From the NCBI GenBank assembly GCA_965199905.1, contig OZ241366.1, positions 434,001 through 498,000 on the forward strand: a DNA stretch of 64,000 nt, read 5' to 3'. The position numbers were made by a program, and so were the translations under genes. The notes under the pieces were generated by a model. It saw only the letters and a list, made by a program, of their open reading frames with translations. It had not been told where the DNA came from and searched no databases. Origin of the DNA: Ilyomonas sp965199905. GTDB lineage: Bacteria; Bacteroidota; Bacteroidia; Chitinophagales; Chitinophagaceae. Below are positions 17,965 to 27,834 of this stretch, piece after piece. Each line of letters begins with the position of its first letter. The first letter of the stretch is position 1.

Positions 17965-20900
17965 TCATATTAATGGTAAAATCATAGTAAATAGAGAACC
18001 TTTTCCCTTTTCGCTTTGTACGGCGATGGTGCCTCCGTGGCGTTTCATAATCTCCATGGAAATAAACAAACCCAAGCCAAGCCCCGGGAAGGAACGCACC
18101 GATGGATTATCGGAACGGAAAAAGCGCGCAAACAACTTTTCCAGTGTGCCAGCCGACATGCCAATACCGAAATCCTGAACGCTGACGCTTACTTTGCCGT
18201 CTTCATACTTTGCAGTTACGAACACTTCTTTGGCTTCGGGCGAGTACTTGATGGCATTCGACATCATGTTGACGATAACCTGCGAAATGCGTTCTTCATC
18301 GCCCACAATTTCGGGCAGCTCCGTTATGGATAACCTTATTGTGTGCGAGCGCGTTGTCCGTTGCATTTCCTCGGCAGTGTTCTTTATGGTTTCTGCGAGG
18401 TTAAAGGGACGCGTTACAAGATGAAGCTGTCCTTCCGATACTTTGGTTACGTCTAATAAATCTCTAATCAACTTCGTAAGACGATCAACCTGGCTGTCTA
18501 ACTTGCTCATCAGCTCTGCCGACCTTTTGTCGTTGGCTTCTTCAAACATTTCCTGCAAGATTTCAGCGTAAGCTTTGATGCTTGTAACCGGTGTCTTCAG
18601 CTCGTGGCTGGCAATGCCTATAAATTCATCTTTTTGTTTTTCTATCGTTTTCTGGTCGGTGATATCATAAACAACACCTGCTGCTGTTTCGCCTTTAGCG
18701 TCTTCGTTGCGGAAGGTGCGACCAAAATAATGCACCCAGCAAACGCTGCCGTCCACATTTTTTATCCTTGCTTCCAGGTCGAAGATACCGCTTTCGAGAA
18801 GGTTTGCGTAAGCGGCATCGTATTTCGGCTTGTCTTCTTCAATAATGAAGTGTTTTGCCTTTTCATGGTCCCATTCTTCCTGCCAGTTGTGGTAGCCAAG
18901 CAACTGATCGTGCTTGGTGCTCCGGTCCATGTAGCCATGCGTCATGTCAATTGACCAAACGCCCATTTTAGCGGCTTCAAGGGCTGTGTTTAAACTGTTC
19001 TTGGTGGCTTCCAGGTTCTCTTCAGCTTCGCGACGTTCTGTACTGTCGAACATAACACCGGATACGCGAACCGGTTTGTTGCCTTCGCGCTCGGTAACGC
19101 GGCCATAACCGGTCATCCATCTCAACTTTCCATTATCGTTGCGGCGGATACGGAATTCAGCCGAATAAATACCTTTTGCTCCCATCACTTCTGCCAGTTG
19201 TTGCTTCACTAATGCAATGTCTTCAGGGTAAATGAACTCCAGGAAATACTCCGGATCGACGGCTTGCTGTTCATGTTTAACTCCAAACAGCTTGAAGTGC
19301 TGTTCATTCCAATCGATCTTATCTGTTTTCAGGTTCCAGTCCCAGGTTGCCAGCTCACCGGCTTCCAAAGCTATGCGGTACCGTTCTTCACTTTTGTGAA
19401 CATAGATTTCTGTCTTTTTGCGTTCGGTAATATCGATACCTATTGCTAAGACACTTCTTGTTTTGCCCTGATCGTCTTTTATAGCCGTTATTGTTTCAGC
19501 AATCCAGATGATAGAGCCATCGTTGCGGAGCATTCTTTTTTCATTCGTGTAAGATACACCGGTTTCTACCGCCTGTTTAAGGAGGGAAATACTTCTTTCT
19601 AAGTCATCAGGATGGGTGAAGTCATTTATATTCATAGAAAGTACTTCATCCGACATATAACCAAGAGACTGACAGAAAGCATTGTTCGCCAAGGTAAGAT
19701 TTCCTTCCTGGTCCATTTCAGACACAATTGCCGTGGCCTGGCTTACGATAACGCGGTAACGCTCTTCGCTTTGCTGCAATGTTTCGTGAATCAGCTTTCT
19801 CTCTGTAATGTCCGTTGAACTGCCAACCATTACGACGGCTTTCTTTGGCTCACCTTCGAAGAAGGTTTGTGCAGTGCTGTTTATCCAGCGCAGAGAACCA
19901 TCGGAACTAATGATACGAAACTCAAGGTTCAGGATGCCGTTGCCTTCTGTATCGGCAGCTTTTTCAACAGCATCTGCAAACGACGACATGTCGGGCGCAT
20001 ACATCAATGCAGCAATCGATTCGATGCCGGGTAAGCCTCCAGCCGGGTTGCCGAATATGTCGAGCGTAGAAGAATCGGGCTCAAAGCGGTTCTCCTCCAT
20101 GTTCCATATCCAGGTACCAATGCCGGACGCTTTCATTACGATGCGAAGCTTGGTTTCGGAATACTGAAGCGCTTCTTCGGTACGCACTTTTTCGACAGCC
20201 GACCAGGTATGCTCGGCTGTTTCTTTGGCTAACTCTATCTCCAGATCAGTCCAATTCCTCGTAACCGATTGGGTGATGCAGAAACAGGATATGAGCTTAT
20301 CATCTTTAAACAGCGGAAGCGTGATGCAGGCAACTATCTGCTTGGACCGGCATAGTTGTTTCAGTTCTTCATCCAAACCTTCTATTTCCCCTACATTGGT
20401 TGAGATGGTTGGCTCGCCACTTGCTAAAATGTTTTTAAACACGGGTACATTGCTCAGGCTGTAACTTCTGGTTAAAGATGATAATCCCGCGCGGAAGGCA
20501 TCGTCGCGGATAAGGGCTGTAACTCCGTCTTCATCAAATTCGCAGTAATAGCAACGGTCGGCCGCGAAATGGTTCATCGCCGTGGCAGCTATGTTCTGTT
20601 GTATCTCATCTGCATTGGATGAGGAATGAACGGCATCGCTGAGCTTCAGAAGATAGGATTTCCGCTCTTCTCTTTCACGTAATTCCTGCTCGGTCTTTCT
20701 AAGTTCGGTAATGTCGTTGTAAACCACGGTTACCTGGTGGGCTTCGCCACCATCGATTCGCGTAGCACTGATGCTAAACCATTTATCTAAGCCGTCAAAC
20801 TGGGCTTCCGTTCTGGCAGTTTCGCCGTTTTTTACAACGTTGTCGTAAAACTGCAGCAAATGCGCGTCGGCGTAGCCTGTAACTTCGCCCGCTGTTTTGT

Positions 20901-23900
20901 CAACCGGGTTTTCCCCGATTATCTCCCCGAAGGCCGGGTTCGATTCGATATAAAGCCAATCAACAGGCGTTCCTTCTTCGCTATAAATCATTTTGATGAT
21001 GCAGAAGCCTTCGTCGATGGTGTTGAAGATGGCTTCGTATTTATCTTCGGCCCGCTTGGCTATCTCGTCTTTAAGCCCCATCACTTCGGCTTGTGCCTTC
21101 CTGAGTGGCGTGATGTCCCTTGCGGTAACAAGAAGCGTTTTCACTTCGCCTTGTTCATCCTTTTCGGGCACCATGCGGCTGTAATACTGCACTTCGCCTG
21201 CAGGCGTTGCATACGTATTGAAGTATTCAACAATTTCACCTGTTTCAAATGCTGTACGCAAGCCATCCATGTAAGACCGGGCTGAATCGTCAGGCTGATT
21301 TATCTCGCTATAATCTTTGCCAGCCAGATCGTTACCAGCAACACCTGTTCTTTCTTCAAAAGCACCATTGGCATATACCAGCCGCAGATTTTTATCCCAA
21401 CGGCTAATCATATCCAATGAATTTTCGACGAGGAAGTAATATTGATCACGGCTTTGCTTGAGCTCGATGGTGCGCGTAGCTACATCGCCTTCCAGTTGAG
21501 CGCGGTATTTATCTTCCGCCTCGCGAATGCGGCTTTCGGCTTCTTTGCGGTCTGTAATATTCGTTGCGGCGCCCATCCACTCTATTATCGTTCCTTCGCT
21601 GCTGAAGCGGGGCACGGCGGTCGATTCTGTCCACCCAACTGTATGATCTGCCTGGAAAATCCGATGTTCCAGATGAAAGACCTTCTTTTCCTTAACGGCA
21701 TCGGCGATAGCAGCCTGCACATGCGGGCGTTCGTCTTCAGGGATATACCTCTGAAGCCAGTTGCTGTTGGTATCGAAGGTATCTACCAGAAAATCCATGC
21801 CTTTAAGGCTGTACATTTCACTCCAATCGGCGTTCATGCTATACACAGCATCGGAACTGGCGGTAACGAAGGCACGAAAGCGCTCCTCACTGGTGCGAAG
21901 GTCTTCATCGGCTTTTTTGCGGGCGCTAATATCTATAAATGAAATAACGACACCGCTGATGCGATCTTCACTGGTGCGGTAAGGCACAATGCGCATAAGG
22001 TAAACCTTACCATTAACTATGCTTACTTCTCTTTCAAATGGCTGAAGGGTGGTTAACACGCCTTCCGCATCTTCGAGTACATTGCTGTATTCCAGCTTGG
22101 TGGTAATATCGGCAAGCGCACGACCATAATCGGACGGGATGACATTATACACCTGGCGCACAGCGGGCGTAAATAAATTTACGCGAAGGCTGCGGTCGAG
22201 GAAGAGTGTACCGATATCGGTGGAGTTAATGAAGTTTCGCAGGTTATTGCTGGCGATAGAGGTCTCTTCAATCTTTACCTTCAGCTCCTGGTTAACGGTT
22301 CGCAATTCTTCGTTGATGGATTGCAACTCTTCCTTGCTGGTTTCCAGCTCTTCGGCGGCGAAGCGAAGCTCTTCGTTAAGCGCCTGCAACTCTTCGTTGG
22401 AGGCTTTCATTTCTTCAGTCTGCAATTCATACTGCTCGCTGGAAGTACGCAACTGAAAGCGGGTATTGTATAATTCTTCTTCTAATTGCTGGCTTATCGA
22501 ATCAGTAACCATTACAACCGTATCCCCTTCGTTGGCAGTACTTATGCCCGGCTCGAAAATGATGAGAAAGAACCCACGCGCCGTATCGTTTGAATTGCGC
22601 AGAACAGGCCGCACACTGACAACGACCGATTCTTTTTTATTATTAATGTATAAGCTTATACTGCTGGTTGCAGTATTCACCTGCTTTTGCGCTGCCCCAT
22701 ACAATGCGGAGCGCACTTCAAGACGAAACTCTTCACGAATAAGGCTGAGAAAATTGCGCGACGGCTCGCCACCGCTTATATTTAAATAGCGGCCTGCGGT
22801 ATCTGAAACGTGCAATATGTTATAATCTTCGTTAATAATAACAGACGGCGGTGCGTACGCTTCCAGCAGGCGCTGATGAAGATCGCCATAAGAAATGCGC
22901 TCGTTAGCTGATTTATTTTCTGCCGTCGTGTTAAAATTCGGCATCGGAAGCGGCTTGAAACTGGGCACAGATTCGGGAATGGGATACGTGCGGGTACCGG
23001 CAGTACGACTTTGATACACACGGTGTTCGCGGTTGACGGTTGCATAAAGGTCAGTAGCGCCATCAGCCGACTCGGAATTGCCGAGAAACAAATATCCACC
23101 GGGGTTGAGAGCGAAATGAAAGGTTTCCATCACCCTTTCCTGCCCGGTTGGGTTGAGGTAGATGAGCATATTGCGACAAGTGATGAGGTCAATACGCGAG
23201 AAGGGCGGGTCTTTTAAAATATTATGAGAAGCAAAGAGGATGCTTTCGCGGATCTCGCGCCTAACCCTGTATTCTTCGCCTTCTTTTGTGAAAAAGCGGC
23301 GCAGGCGCTCGGGCGATACATCAGCCGCATCATTAATGGTGTACAAACCATCGCGCGCAATGGCAATGGCATCCTCATCAATATCAGTTGCAAAAAGCTG
23401 AATTTTTGGCGCATTCAGTACACCGAGAAAGCGTTCGGCACAAAGCATTGCAAATGAATAAGCTTCCTCGCCGGTGGCGCAGCCGACCGTCCAGATGCGC
23501 AGGCTATCGCCTTCTTTTTTTGAACTTGCAAGCTTTGAAAATATGTCGGACTCAACAAATTCAAATGCGGCTTTATCGCGGAAAAAATTGGTAACTGAAA
23601 TAAGAAGGTCTTTCAGCAAAGCAACCGTTTCTTCGGGGTGATCCTGCAGGTAAACGGCGTAAGCAGGAAGATCGGGAAGAATGCGGATATTGATACGCCG
23701 CTCTATACGGCGCAGTATTGTGCCCCGTTTATAATTTGTAAAGTCGTGACCGCTGCGCAACCGTACCTGCATAAAAATTTCGCGCAGCGCCTGCTGCTGT
23801 TCTTCGGAACGATCTTCGGGAATCTCTGCTATTTCGATAGTACCAAGGCTATCCCGGTACAATATTATGCGTGCAGGAATGTCTGCCACGTTCAAAACTT

Positions 23901-24459
23901 CATCTATCAGTTCAGTAGCAATGGAATTTCGCGGCATCTCGTTGTAAGTGGCTTCGCGCGGGTTTTGCACAAAAGCTGCACCGCCACGTTCCTTGATGCG
24001 CTTGATACCCATTGAGCCATTTGCGCCCGTTCCAGAGAGAATAACCGCAATGGCACGCGCACCGTGAGACTCTGCCAGTGCGCGAAAGAAAATATCAACC
24101 GGAGCGCGACGATCTTCCACGGTCATGTTGAGCGACGGTACGATATGACCGTCCTGCATAGACAAATGGCTGTTGGGCGACACGACATATACGTGGTCGC
24201 GTTTGATCTTAACTTTATCGCGAACCTGTGTAACCGTCATTTGAGTGGCGCCCTGAAGTATGTGAGTGAGACTACTATCGTGGTTGGGAGATAAATGCAG
24301 AATGACAACGAAGGCCAGCCCGCTATCAGCAGGTGTATTTTGAAAGAATGTGGTAAGCGTTTCCACGCCACCGGCAGATGCGCCGATGCCTACTACAAAT
24401 AGGTCGCTATTTTGAGCTTTCGGTAAGGTTAAATCAGTCGTCTTATCTTCTGATATCAT
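17965..24459 (-). CDS. giant CheB-CheR-multiPAS-GAF-histidine kinase hybrid
   Basis: 2164 residues, no membrane segment. In order: CheB methylesterase-like 19-205 (Ser28 in GIGASAGG, His55), CheR N-terminal helices 215-275, CheR methyltransferase 290-485 (SAM loop VGCATGEEAYS, NMLIYLN), a PAS-like domain about 535-640, a long coiled coil 655-735 with repeated NEEL/EELQ heptads, PAS domains about 740-848, 857-972, 1003-1118 and 1137-1252, GAF about 1270-1425, PAS about 1433-1553, 1563-1680, 1690-1808 and 1817-1935, HisKA with His1952 (SHELKTP), and HATPase 2053-2163 with N box, DFGIG and GLGLGLF. Oddity: the CheB acid reads SGTGANG, so Asn147 stands where Asp is expected. CheB/CheR fusions without chemoreceptors are known as sensory hubs; signals and targets here are unknown. 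Starts 17 bases after cheB. Confidence 0.93.
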   Translation of the reverse strand: MISEDKTTDLTLPKAQNSDLFVVGIGASAGGVETLTTFFQNTPADSGLAFVVILHLSPNHDSSLTHILQGATQMTVTQVRDKVKIKRDHVYVVSPNSHLSMQDGHIVPSLNMTVEDRRAPVDIFFRALAESHGARAIAVILSGTGANGSMGIKRIKERGGAAFVQNPREATYNEMPRNSIATELIDEVLNVADIPARIILYRDSLGTIEIAEIPEDRSEEQQQALREIFMQVRLRSGHDFTNYKRGTILRRIERRINIRILPDLPAYAVYLQDHPEETVALLKDLLISVTNFFRDKAAFEFVESDIFSKLASSKKEGDSLRIWTVGCATGEEAYSFAMLCAERFLGVLNAPKIQLFATDIDEDAIAIARDGLYTINDAADVSPERLRRFFTKEGEEYRVRREIRESILFASHNILKDPPFSRIDLITCRNMLIYLNPTGQERVMETFHFALNPGGYLFLGNSESADGATDLYATVNREHRVYQSRTAGTRTYPIPESVPSFKPLPMPNFNTTAENKSANERISYGDLHQRLLEAYAPPSVIINEDYNILHVSDTAGRYLNISGGEPSRNFLSLIREEFRLEVRSALYGAAQKQVNTATSSISLYINNKKESVVVSVRPVLRNSNDTARGFFLIIFEPGISTANEGDTVVMVTDSISQQLEEELYNTRFQLRTSSEQYELQTEEMKASNEELQALNEELRFAAEELETSKEELQSINEELRTVNQELKVKIEETSIASNNLRNFINSTDIGTLFLDRSLRVNLFTPAVRQVYNVIPSDYGRALADITTKLEYSNVLEDAEGVLTTLQPFEREVSIVNGKVYLMRIVPYRTSEDRISGVVISFIDISARKKADEDLRTSEERFRAFVTASSDAVYSMNADWSEMYSLKGMDFLVDTFDTNSNWLQRYIPEDERPHVQAAIADAVKEKKVFHLEHRIFQADHTVGWTESTAVPRFSSEGTIIEWMGAATNITDRKEAESRIREAEDKYRAQLEGDVATRTIELKQSRDQYYFLVENSLDMISRWDKNLRLVYANGAFEERTGVAGNDLAGKDYSEINQPDDSARSYMDGLRTAFETGEIVEYFNTYATPAGEVQYYSRMVPEKDEQGEVKTLLVTARDITPLRKAQAEVMGLKDEIAKRAEDKYEAIFNTIDEGFCIIKMIYSEEGTPVDWLYIESNPAFGEIIGENPVDKTAGEVTGYADAHLLQFYDNVVKNGETARTEAQFDGLDKWFSISATRIDGGEAHQVTVVYNDITELRKTEQELREREERKSYLLKLSDAVHSSSNADEIQQNIAATAMNHFAADRCYYCEFDEDGVTALIRDDAFRAGLSSLTRSYSLSNVPVFKNILASGEPTISTNVGEIEGLDEELKQLCRSKQIVACITLPLFKDDKLISCFCITQSVTRNWTDLEIELAKETAEHTWSAVEKVRTEEALQYSETKLRIVMKASGIGTWIWNMEENRFEPDSSTLDIFGNPAGGLPGIESIAALMYAPDMSSFADAVEKAADTEGNGILNLEFRIISSDGSLRWINSTAQTFFEGEPKKAVVMVGSSTDITERKLIHETLQQSEERYRVIVSQATAIVSEMDQEGNLTLANNAFCQSLGYMSDEVLSMNINDFTHPDDLERSISLLKQAVETGVSYTNEKRMLRNDGSIIWIAETITAIKDDQGKTRSVLAIGIDITERKKTEIYVHKSEERYRIALEAGELATWDWNLKTDKIDWNEQHFKLFGVKHEQQAVDPEYFLEFIYPEDIALVKQQLAEVMGAKGIYSAEFRIRRNDNGKLRWMTGYGRVTEREGNKPVRVSGVMFDSTERREAEENLEATKNSLNTALEAAKMGVWSIDMTHGYMDRSTKHDQLLGYHNWQEEWDHEKAKHFIIEEDKPKYDAAYANLLESGIFDLEARIKNVDGSVCWVHYFGRTFRNEDAKGETAAGVVYDITDQKTIEKQKDEFIGIASHELKTPVTSIKAYAEILQEMFEEANDKRSAELMSKLDSQVDRLTKLIRDLLDVTKVSEGQLHLVTRPFNLAETIKNTAEEMQRTTRSHTIRLSITELPEIVGDEERISQVIVNMMSNAIKYSPEAKEVFVTAKYEDGKVSVSVQDFGIGMSAGTLEKLFARFFRSDNPSVRSFPGLGLGLFISMEIMKRHGGTIAVQSEKGKGSLFTMILPLI

Positions 24460-24476
24460 TAAATTCAGCTTTGATT

Positions 24477-25586
24477 TTAAATGGCAGTATTTGATTCGCC
24501 CGCATTTGCGCGCATATTTTCTTCGGATAACCGCTCGTGATTTAAAGCAATCGCCCGAATGCCTTCAACACGGTCAATGGCTTCCTTTGCTTTTTGAAAG
24601 TAAGCCGCCGCTATAGCAGTCTCGTTGGCTTCGGCATAATGATCGCCAATATGATTCATAAGCATGGCGCTTTCCTTAATGCTGCGAAGAACCGCCCAAA
24701 GGTTCTCTTCAATATTCTCGCCGAGGCAAGACAACAAACCATCGTTGGAGAAGGCATGACCGGTGTGGCAGCGGAAGCGCTGCAGCTTACCTTGCGTAAT
24801 GGCAGTAAGAACGCCGTGACATTCGGGACAGGTGAACGGCGTAAGCTCGCCAAGCTTAAACGTGTCGTTTCTTGCCGGATCACTTTCGGCTGCAATGCCG
24901 ATTTCTATCTCCATCTTTTCATCTCTTTTCATTCCATTTGTATTGAATGGTGATGCGGTCATCTCTTTAATCAAACTGACGAGCAGGCGAGGCATATTTG
25001 CCGCCGGCAATGTATAATTGATATCTACATACTGAGCAGCACTGCGAGGCATGGAAGGCACTTCGGCGTCTAACGGATCTTGCACGATGGCAATGCCGCC
25101 ACGATCTTTAACCGCCCATAAACCAGCGGTTCCATCGTCGAGCGCACCGGAGAGAATGATACCGATAATGCGGCTGCCATACTCGTAAGCCGCGGAGCGG
25201 AAGAGCGGATCGACGGCAGGACGGAAGCGGTTTTCCTTCGGTCCTTTGGTAGTGCGGAAATGATCGCCCTCGATGAGCAAATGATGATCGGCAGGTGCGA
25301 CATAAATGCGGTCAATCTCTATCTTTTCGCCATTAACGGCATTGGATGCGCGTAACGAACCGAGCTTATTTAACACGTAAGGCAAAAAGCTACTGGAATC
25401 TGCGCCCATGTGCCATACAATACATACAGATGCACCTAAAGTACGCGGCAAGCCGCCAATAAGCGCTTTGAGAGCATCGACGCCGCCCATGGATGCACCA
25501 ATGACGATAATGGGAAACGAGACAAGACTTTTGCTGACGGCTTTTTTGTGCTCGTCTGTATCACCGTTTGGCGGTGTTTGATTCAT
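24477..25586 (-). CDS. cheB: CheB-type methylesterase with C-terminal zinc-ribbon-like tail
   Basis: 369 residues. Methylesterase domain about 24-208 with the intact triad Ser32 (GASMGG), His59 (VWHM) and Asp151 (SGALDDG). There is no receiver domain, unlike enterobacterial CheB. A C-terminal extension has a Cys/His set, C253 and C256 (CPECHG), then C273 and H277 (CHTGH), a likely zinc ribbon, followed by helices. It heads the operon with the giant CheB-CheR kinase and the lone receiver. Since the giant protein's own CheB acid is replaced, this protein could supply the active esterase. No chemoreceptor gene is in the window, so its glutamyl-ester substrate is unknown. Confidence 0.9.
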   Translation of the reverse strand: MNQTPPNGDTDEHKKAVSKSLVSFPIIVIGASMGGVDALKALIGGLPRTLGASVCIVWHMGADSSSFLPYVLNKLGSLRASNAVNGEKIEIDRIYVAPADHHLLIEGDHFRTTKGPKENRFRPAVDPLFRSAAYEYGSRIIGIILSGALDDGTAGLWAVKDRGGIAIVQDPLDAEVPSMPRSAAQYVDINYTLPAANMPRLLVSLIKEMTASPFNTNGMKRDEKMEIEIGIAAESDPARNDTFKLGELTPFTCPECHGVLTAITQGKLQRFRCHTGHAFSNDGLLSCLGENIEENLWAVLRSIKESAMLMNHIGDHYAEANETAIAAAYFQKAKEAIDRVEGIRAIALNHERLSEENMRANAGESNTAI

Positions 25587-26305
25587 GTTACTGTTTTATT
25601 TCATCAATTATAAACAAATACGATGCGTAACATGTTTTTTCTACCTCAAAGAGTAAATAATTATTTGAAACGACACTTCCCTGCGGTGAGTGAGAGAGAG
25701 AATGATAAAGGAAAACGAATTGTTGGTGTGTTGGTGTTTTTTTACCGGCTTTGCTTTTCTTTACTTTGCAACAAACAAGCTATCTCCCGCATCAGTCATT
25801 CAATTTTGCTAATTTGTTACTACACTACTTTCTCCACTGTTCAAATATAGAGTATTCTTTCGTTTGAAGTAGCTTTTTGAGATTAAAGTTTTGCTGCGTT
25901 TTTTACGCTTCTGTTTTGGTTAGAAGCTGTGAGAGATTGTTTACTTGTTGCAGTTGGCAGTTGCTGTTTATTTATTCATTTTTATTGAGAATGAATGACG
26001 GTTTACAAGTCAGCGAAAAAAAGTAAGAGAAGGAAACGTTGCTTTACCTTTCATTTGTTTGCATATAAAACGCGTCTTTTTAAAGGTAAAGTGCGTTTTT
26101 ACTCTATAGTCCATTTTTTACTGTTTACCGCATTTCTTTCTTTCTATAACGGCGTTCTGCCTTTTCATCTGCTGTTTCTTATTGCTCAGCGGGGTGCGCT
26201 TTTTGATCAACCAAAAGAGAAAAATACTGTAATTATAAACCGGCAGGAGAAGATGAACGTGGAGAAAACCATCTCCGTTTTTAAGCTATTTTCAAGGTTT
26301 TTTTA

Positions 26306-26824
26306 ATGTGTTTACGGGGTTATAAATGTGTGACGGCGCTTATTTTTGCGACGGACTATGTAAGCAAAACCTTACTCCAATACCATAATATGTTAAATAA
26401 GCAACAAGCGAGGTAAGTACATGATGAAAATGGCGCTGGCGAAGGAAAGCGTTATAATATGCGGCATAGCCAAAGTGCATGCAGAGGCAACCGGAAACCA
26501 GGAAACGCAGGGCTCGGTAACGAATCAATATAAGCTTTTGTCTCCCTTACTTAAAAATGAACAATTTATAACGTAAAAGATTCCTGACGCGCGGTATGGC
26601 AGGCAAGCTAAAAAGTAAGGTAACTGACAAACCGATTGAAAAGGCGATAGTGAAGACTGGCAGATACAACGAAAGAAATAAAATGTCACCTGACCGCGCC
26701 TGTTAAATTATAAAAGTAAACAGGTAATTATAAACCGGAAGTGCTGATAGATGACGTGGTGGCAGCATTGCGGGTGATAAAAATACTACGCGGAAAAATA
26801 ATAGAGCTTGATTTAGCTGAATAA
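26306..26824 (+). pseudogene. possible decayed coding region (four short consecutive ORFs)
   Basis: Four plus-strand frames lie end to end: 26306-26416 (36 codons), 26421-26576 (51 codons, starting MMKMALAKESVIICG), 26596-26706 (36 codons) and an open stretch 26720-26824 (34 codons, containing KPEVLIDDVVAALRVIKI). They occupy different frames and read more like protein than the T-rich DNA to the left. This suggests a gene broken by frameshifts, or less likely a set of small proteins. No family is recognised. The hairpin element at 26832 begins 8 bases after the last stop and would suit the end of a former transcript. Confidence 0.3.
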
Positions 26825-26831
26825 AGTTACA

Positions 26832-26883
26832 TGGTGTTATTCATAGGTTAGCAATGGCGGTGATGTCTATCACTGCCTTTTTT
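26832..26883 (+). ncRNA. structured element with terminator hairpin, copy 1
   Basis: Shares 27 of 29 bases at its 5' part with the element at 33751 (TGGTGTT, A or T, then TTCATAGGTTAGCAA). A 9-base stem GGCGGTGAT/ATCACTGCC follows, with loop GTCT and six T. Compared with copy 2 the inner stem differs at three adjacent base pairs, each change compensated on the other arm. That argues for selection on RNA structure. It could be the 3' end of a small RNA or a dispersed terminator. No neighbouring gene ends close by. Confidence 0.6.
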
Positions 26884-26989
26884 ATTAGCGGACAGCGTAA
26901 TGGTAATGAAGGTTTCGGGATGATCGGGTGTGGCGCCATAACTGCGGGAAACAGGTTCATGCACTTTAATGTTTCAACTTTTTGTTTTG

Positions 26990-26997
26990 TAATTTTG
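26990..26997 (+). promoter_or_regulatory. -7 box of the map promoter
   Basis: TAATTTTG, an exact TAnnTTTG, 72 bases before the map ATG. No good TTG lies 19-21 bases upstream, so the -33 element is weak. Confidence 0.45.
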
Positions 26998-27069
26998 CTC
27001 CGAATAATTACGTGTGATATAAATAAGAAGCAGCAAATACTTTCATGATTATAAAATAAACAAACGAAT

Positions 27070-27834
27070 ATGTCGATAACAAAAGAATCGGAACTGGAAG
27101 GCATGCAGAAAGCAAGCGAAGCGGTTGCCTCCGCTTTGAAGGAAATGCGACAGCATGCACAAGCGGGAATGACGACAAAGGAACTTGACGATTTCGGGGC
27201 AAAAATATTAGAGGGTTTTGGGGCAAAATCGGCGCCTTTTTTAACCTACCGTTTTCCTGGTTATACCTGCATTAGCGTGAACAATGAGTTTTGCCACGGT
27301 ATACCATCGAGCAGCCGGATTTTGAAGGAAGGCGATTTGATTAACATTGATGTATCGGCAGAGCTGAATGGCTTTTGGTCGGATAACGGCGGGTCGTTTG
27401 TGCTGGGTGAAGATGTGCACCAACACCAGAAACTGATCCATGCATCGAAGGAAATTTTACATAAAGCGATCTTCAATATTAAAGGCGGTGTGCGCATTTC
27501 GGATATTGGTTACCTGATAGAATCGGAAGCTAAAAAGCGAGGCTATAAAGTAATCAAAAACCTGACGGGGCATGGCGTAGGAAGAAGTCTGCATGAAGCG
27601 CCAGGCGAGATAGCGAATTATAAAGACCCATCGAATAAGACAAGGTTTCGAAAGAACTCCGTGGTGGCAGTGGAAACGTTTATAACCACTACATCAACTT
27701 ATGTGGAAACGCTGAACGATGGCTGGACAATGGTAGGCAATAAAGGCGGCTACATGGCACAGCATGAGCATACGATTGTGGTAACTGACGGAAAACCAAT
27801 TGTGCTAACGGAGATGAATGAGATATGGAATTAA
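27070..27834 (+). CDS. map: type I methionine aminopeptidase
   Basis: Removes the initiator methionine from new proteins. 254 residues. The pita-bread metal ligands are recognisable: Asp in LINIDVSAELNGFWSDNG (two acids 11 apart), His in LTGHGVGRSLHEAPGE, Glu in VVAVETF and Glu in AQHEHTIVV. The usual GDTSR after the second Asp reads SDNGG here, and the EP pair is ET, as in a divergent subgroup. It is not in a ribosomal-protein cluster, so it may be a second, accessory MetAP; whether another map exists elsewhere cannot be seen. Confidence 0.92.
   Translation: MSITKESELEGMQKASEAVASALKEMRQHAQAGMTTKELDDFGAKILEGFGAKSAPFLTYRFPGYTCISVNNEFCHGIPSSSRILKEGDLINIDVSAELNGFWSDNGGSFVLGEDVHQHQKLIHASKEILHKAIFNIKGGVRISDIGYLIESEAKKRGYKVIKNLTGHGVGRSLHEAPGEIANYKDPSNKTRFRKNSVVAVETFITTTSTYVETLNDGWTMVGNKGGYMAQHEHTIVVTDGKPIVLTEMNEIWN

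Larger units (their letters stand above)
25587..27069. other. long spacer with a possible gene relic and a hairpin element
   Basis: 1483 bases between the divergent cheB and map. The first 700 are T-rich and show no convincing gene. From about 26306 to 26824 the composition looks like coding DNA and four short plus-strand frames follow one another in different frames (separate entry). A structured element with terminator hairpin lies at 26832-26883. The map promoter is at the right end. Confidence 0.6.

Noticed and set aside
25623..25850. 75-codon plus-strand frame
   Set aside because: Phe/Leu/Cys-rich translation of T-rich DNA, no recognisable fold.
25995..26306. 103-codon plus-strand frame
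   Set aside because: Composition (Lys, Phe, Arg runs) reflects A- and T-rich DNA; no promoter or family support.
26230..26738. 15-base direct repeat GTAATTATAAACCGG (from 26229 and 26724)
   Set aside because: Only two short copies with different flanks; probably chance in AT-rich DNA.
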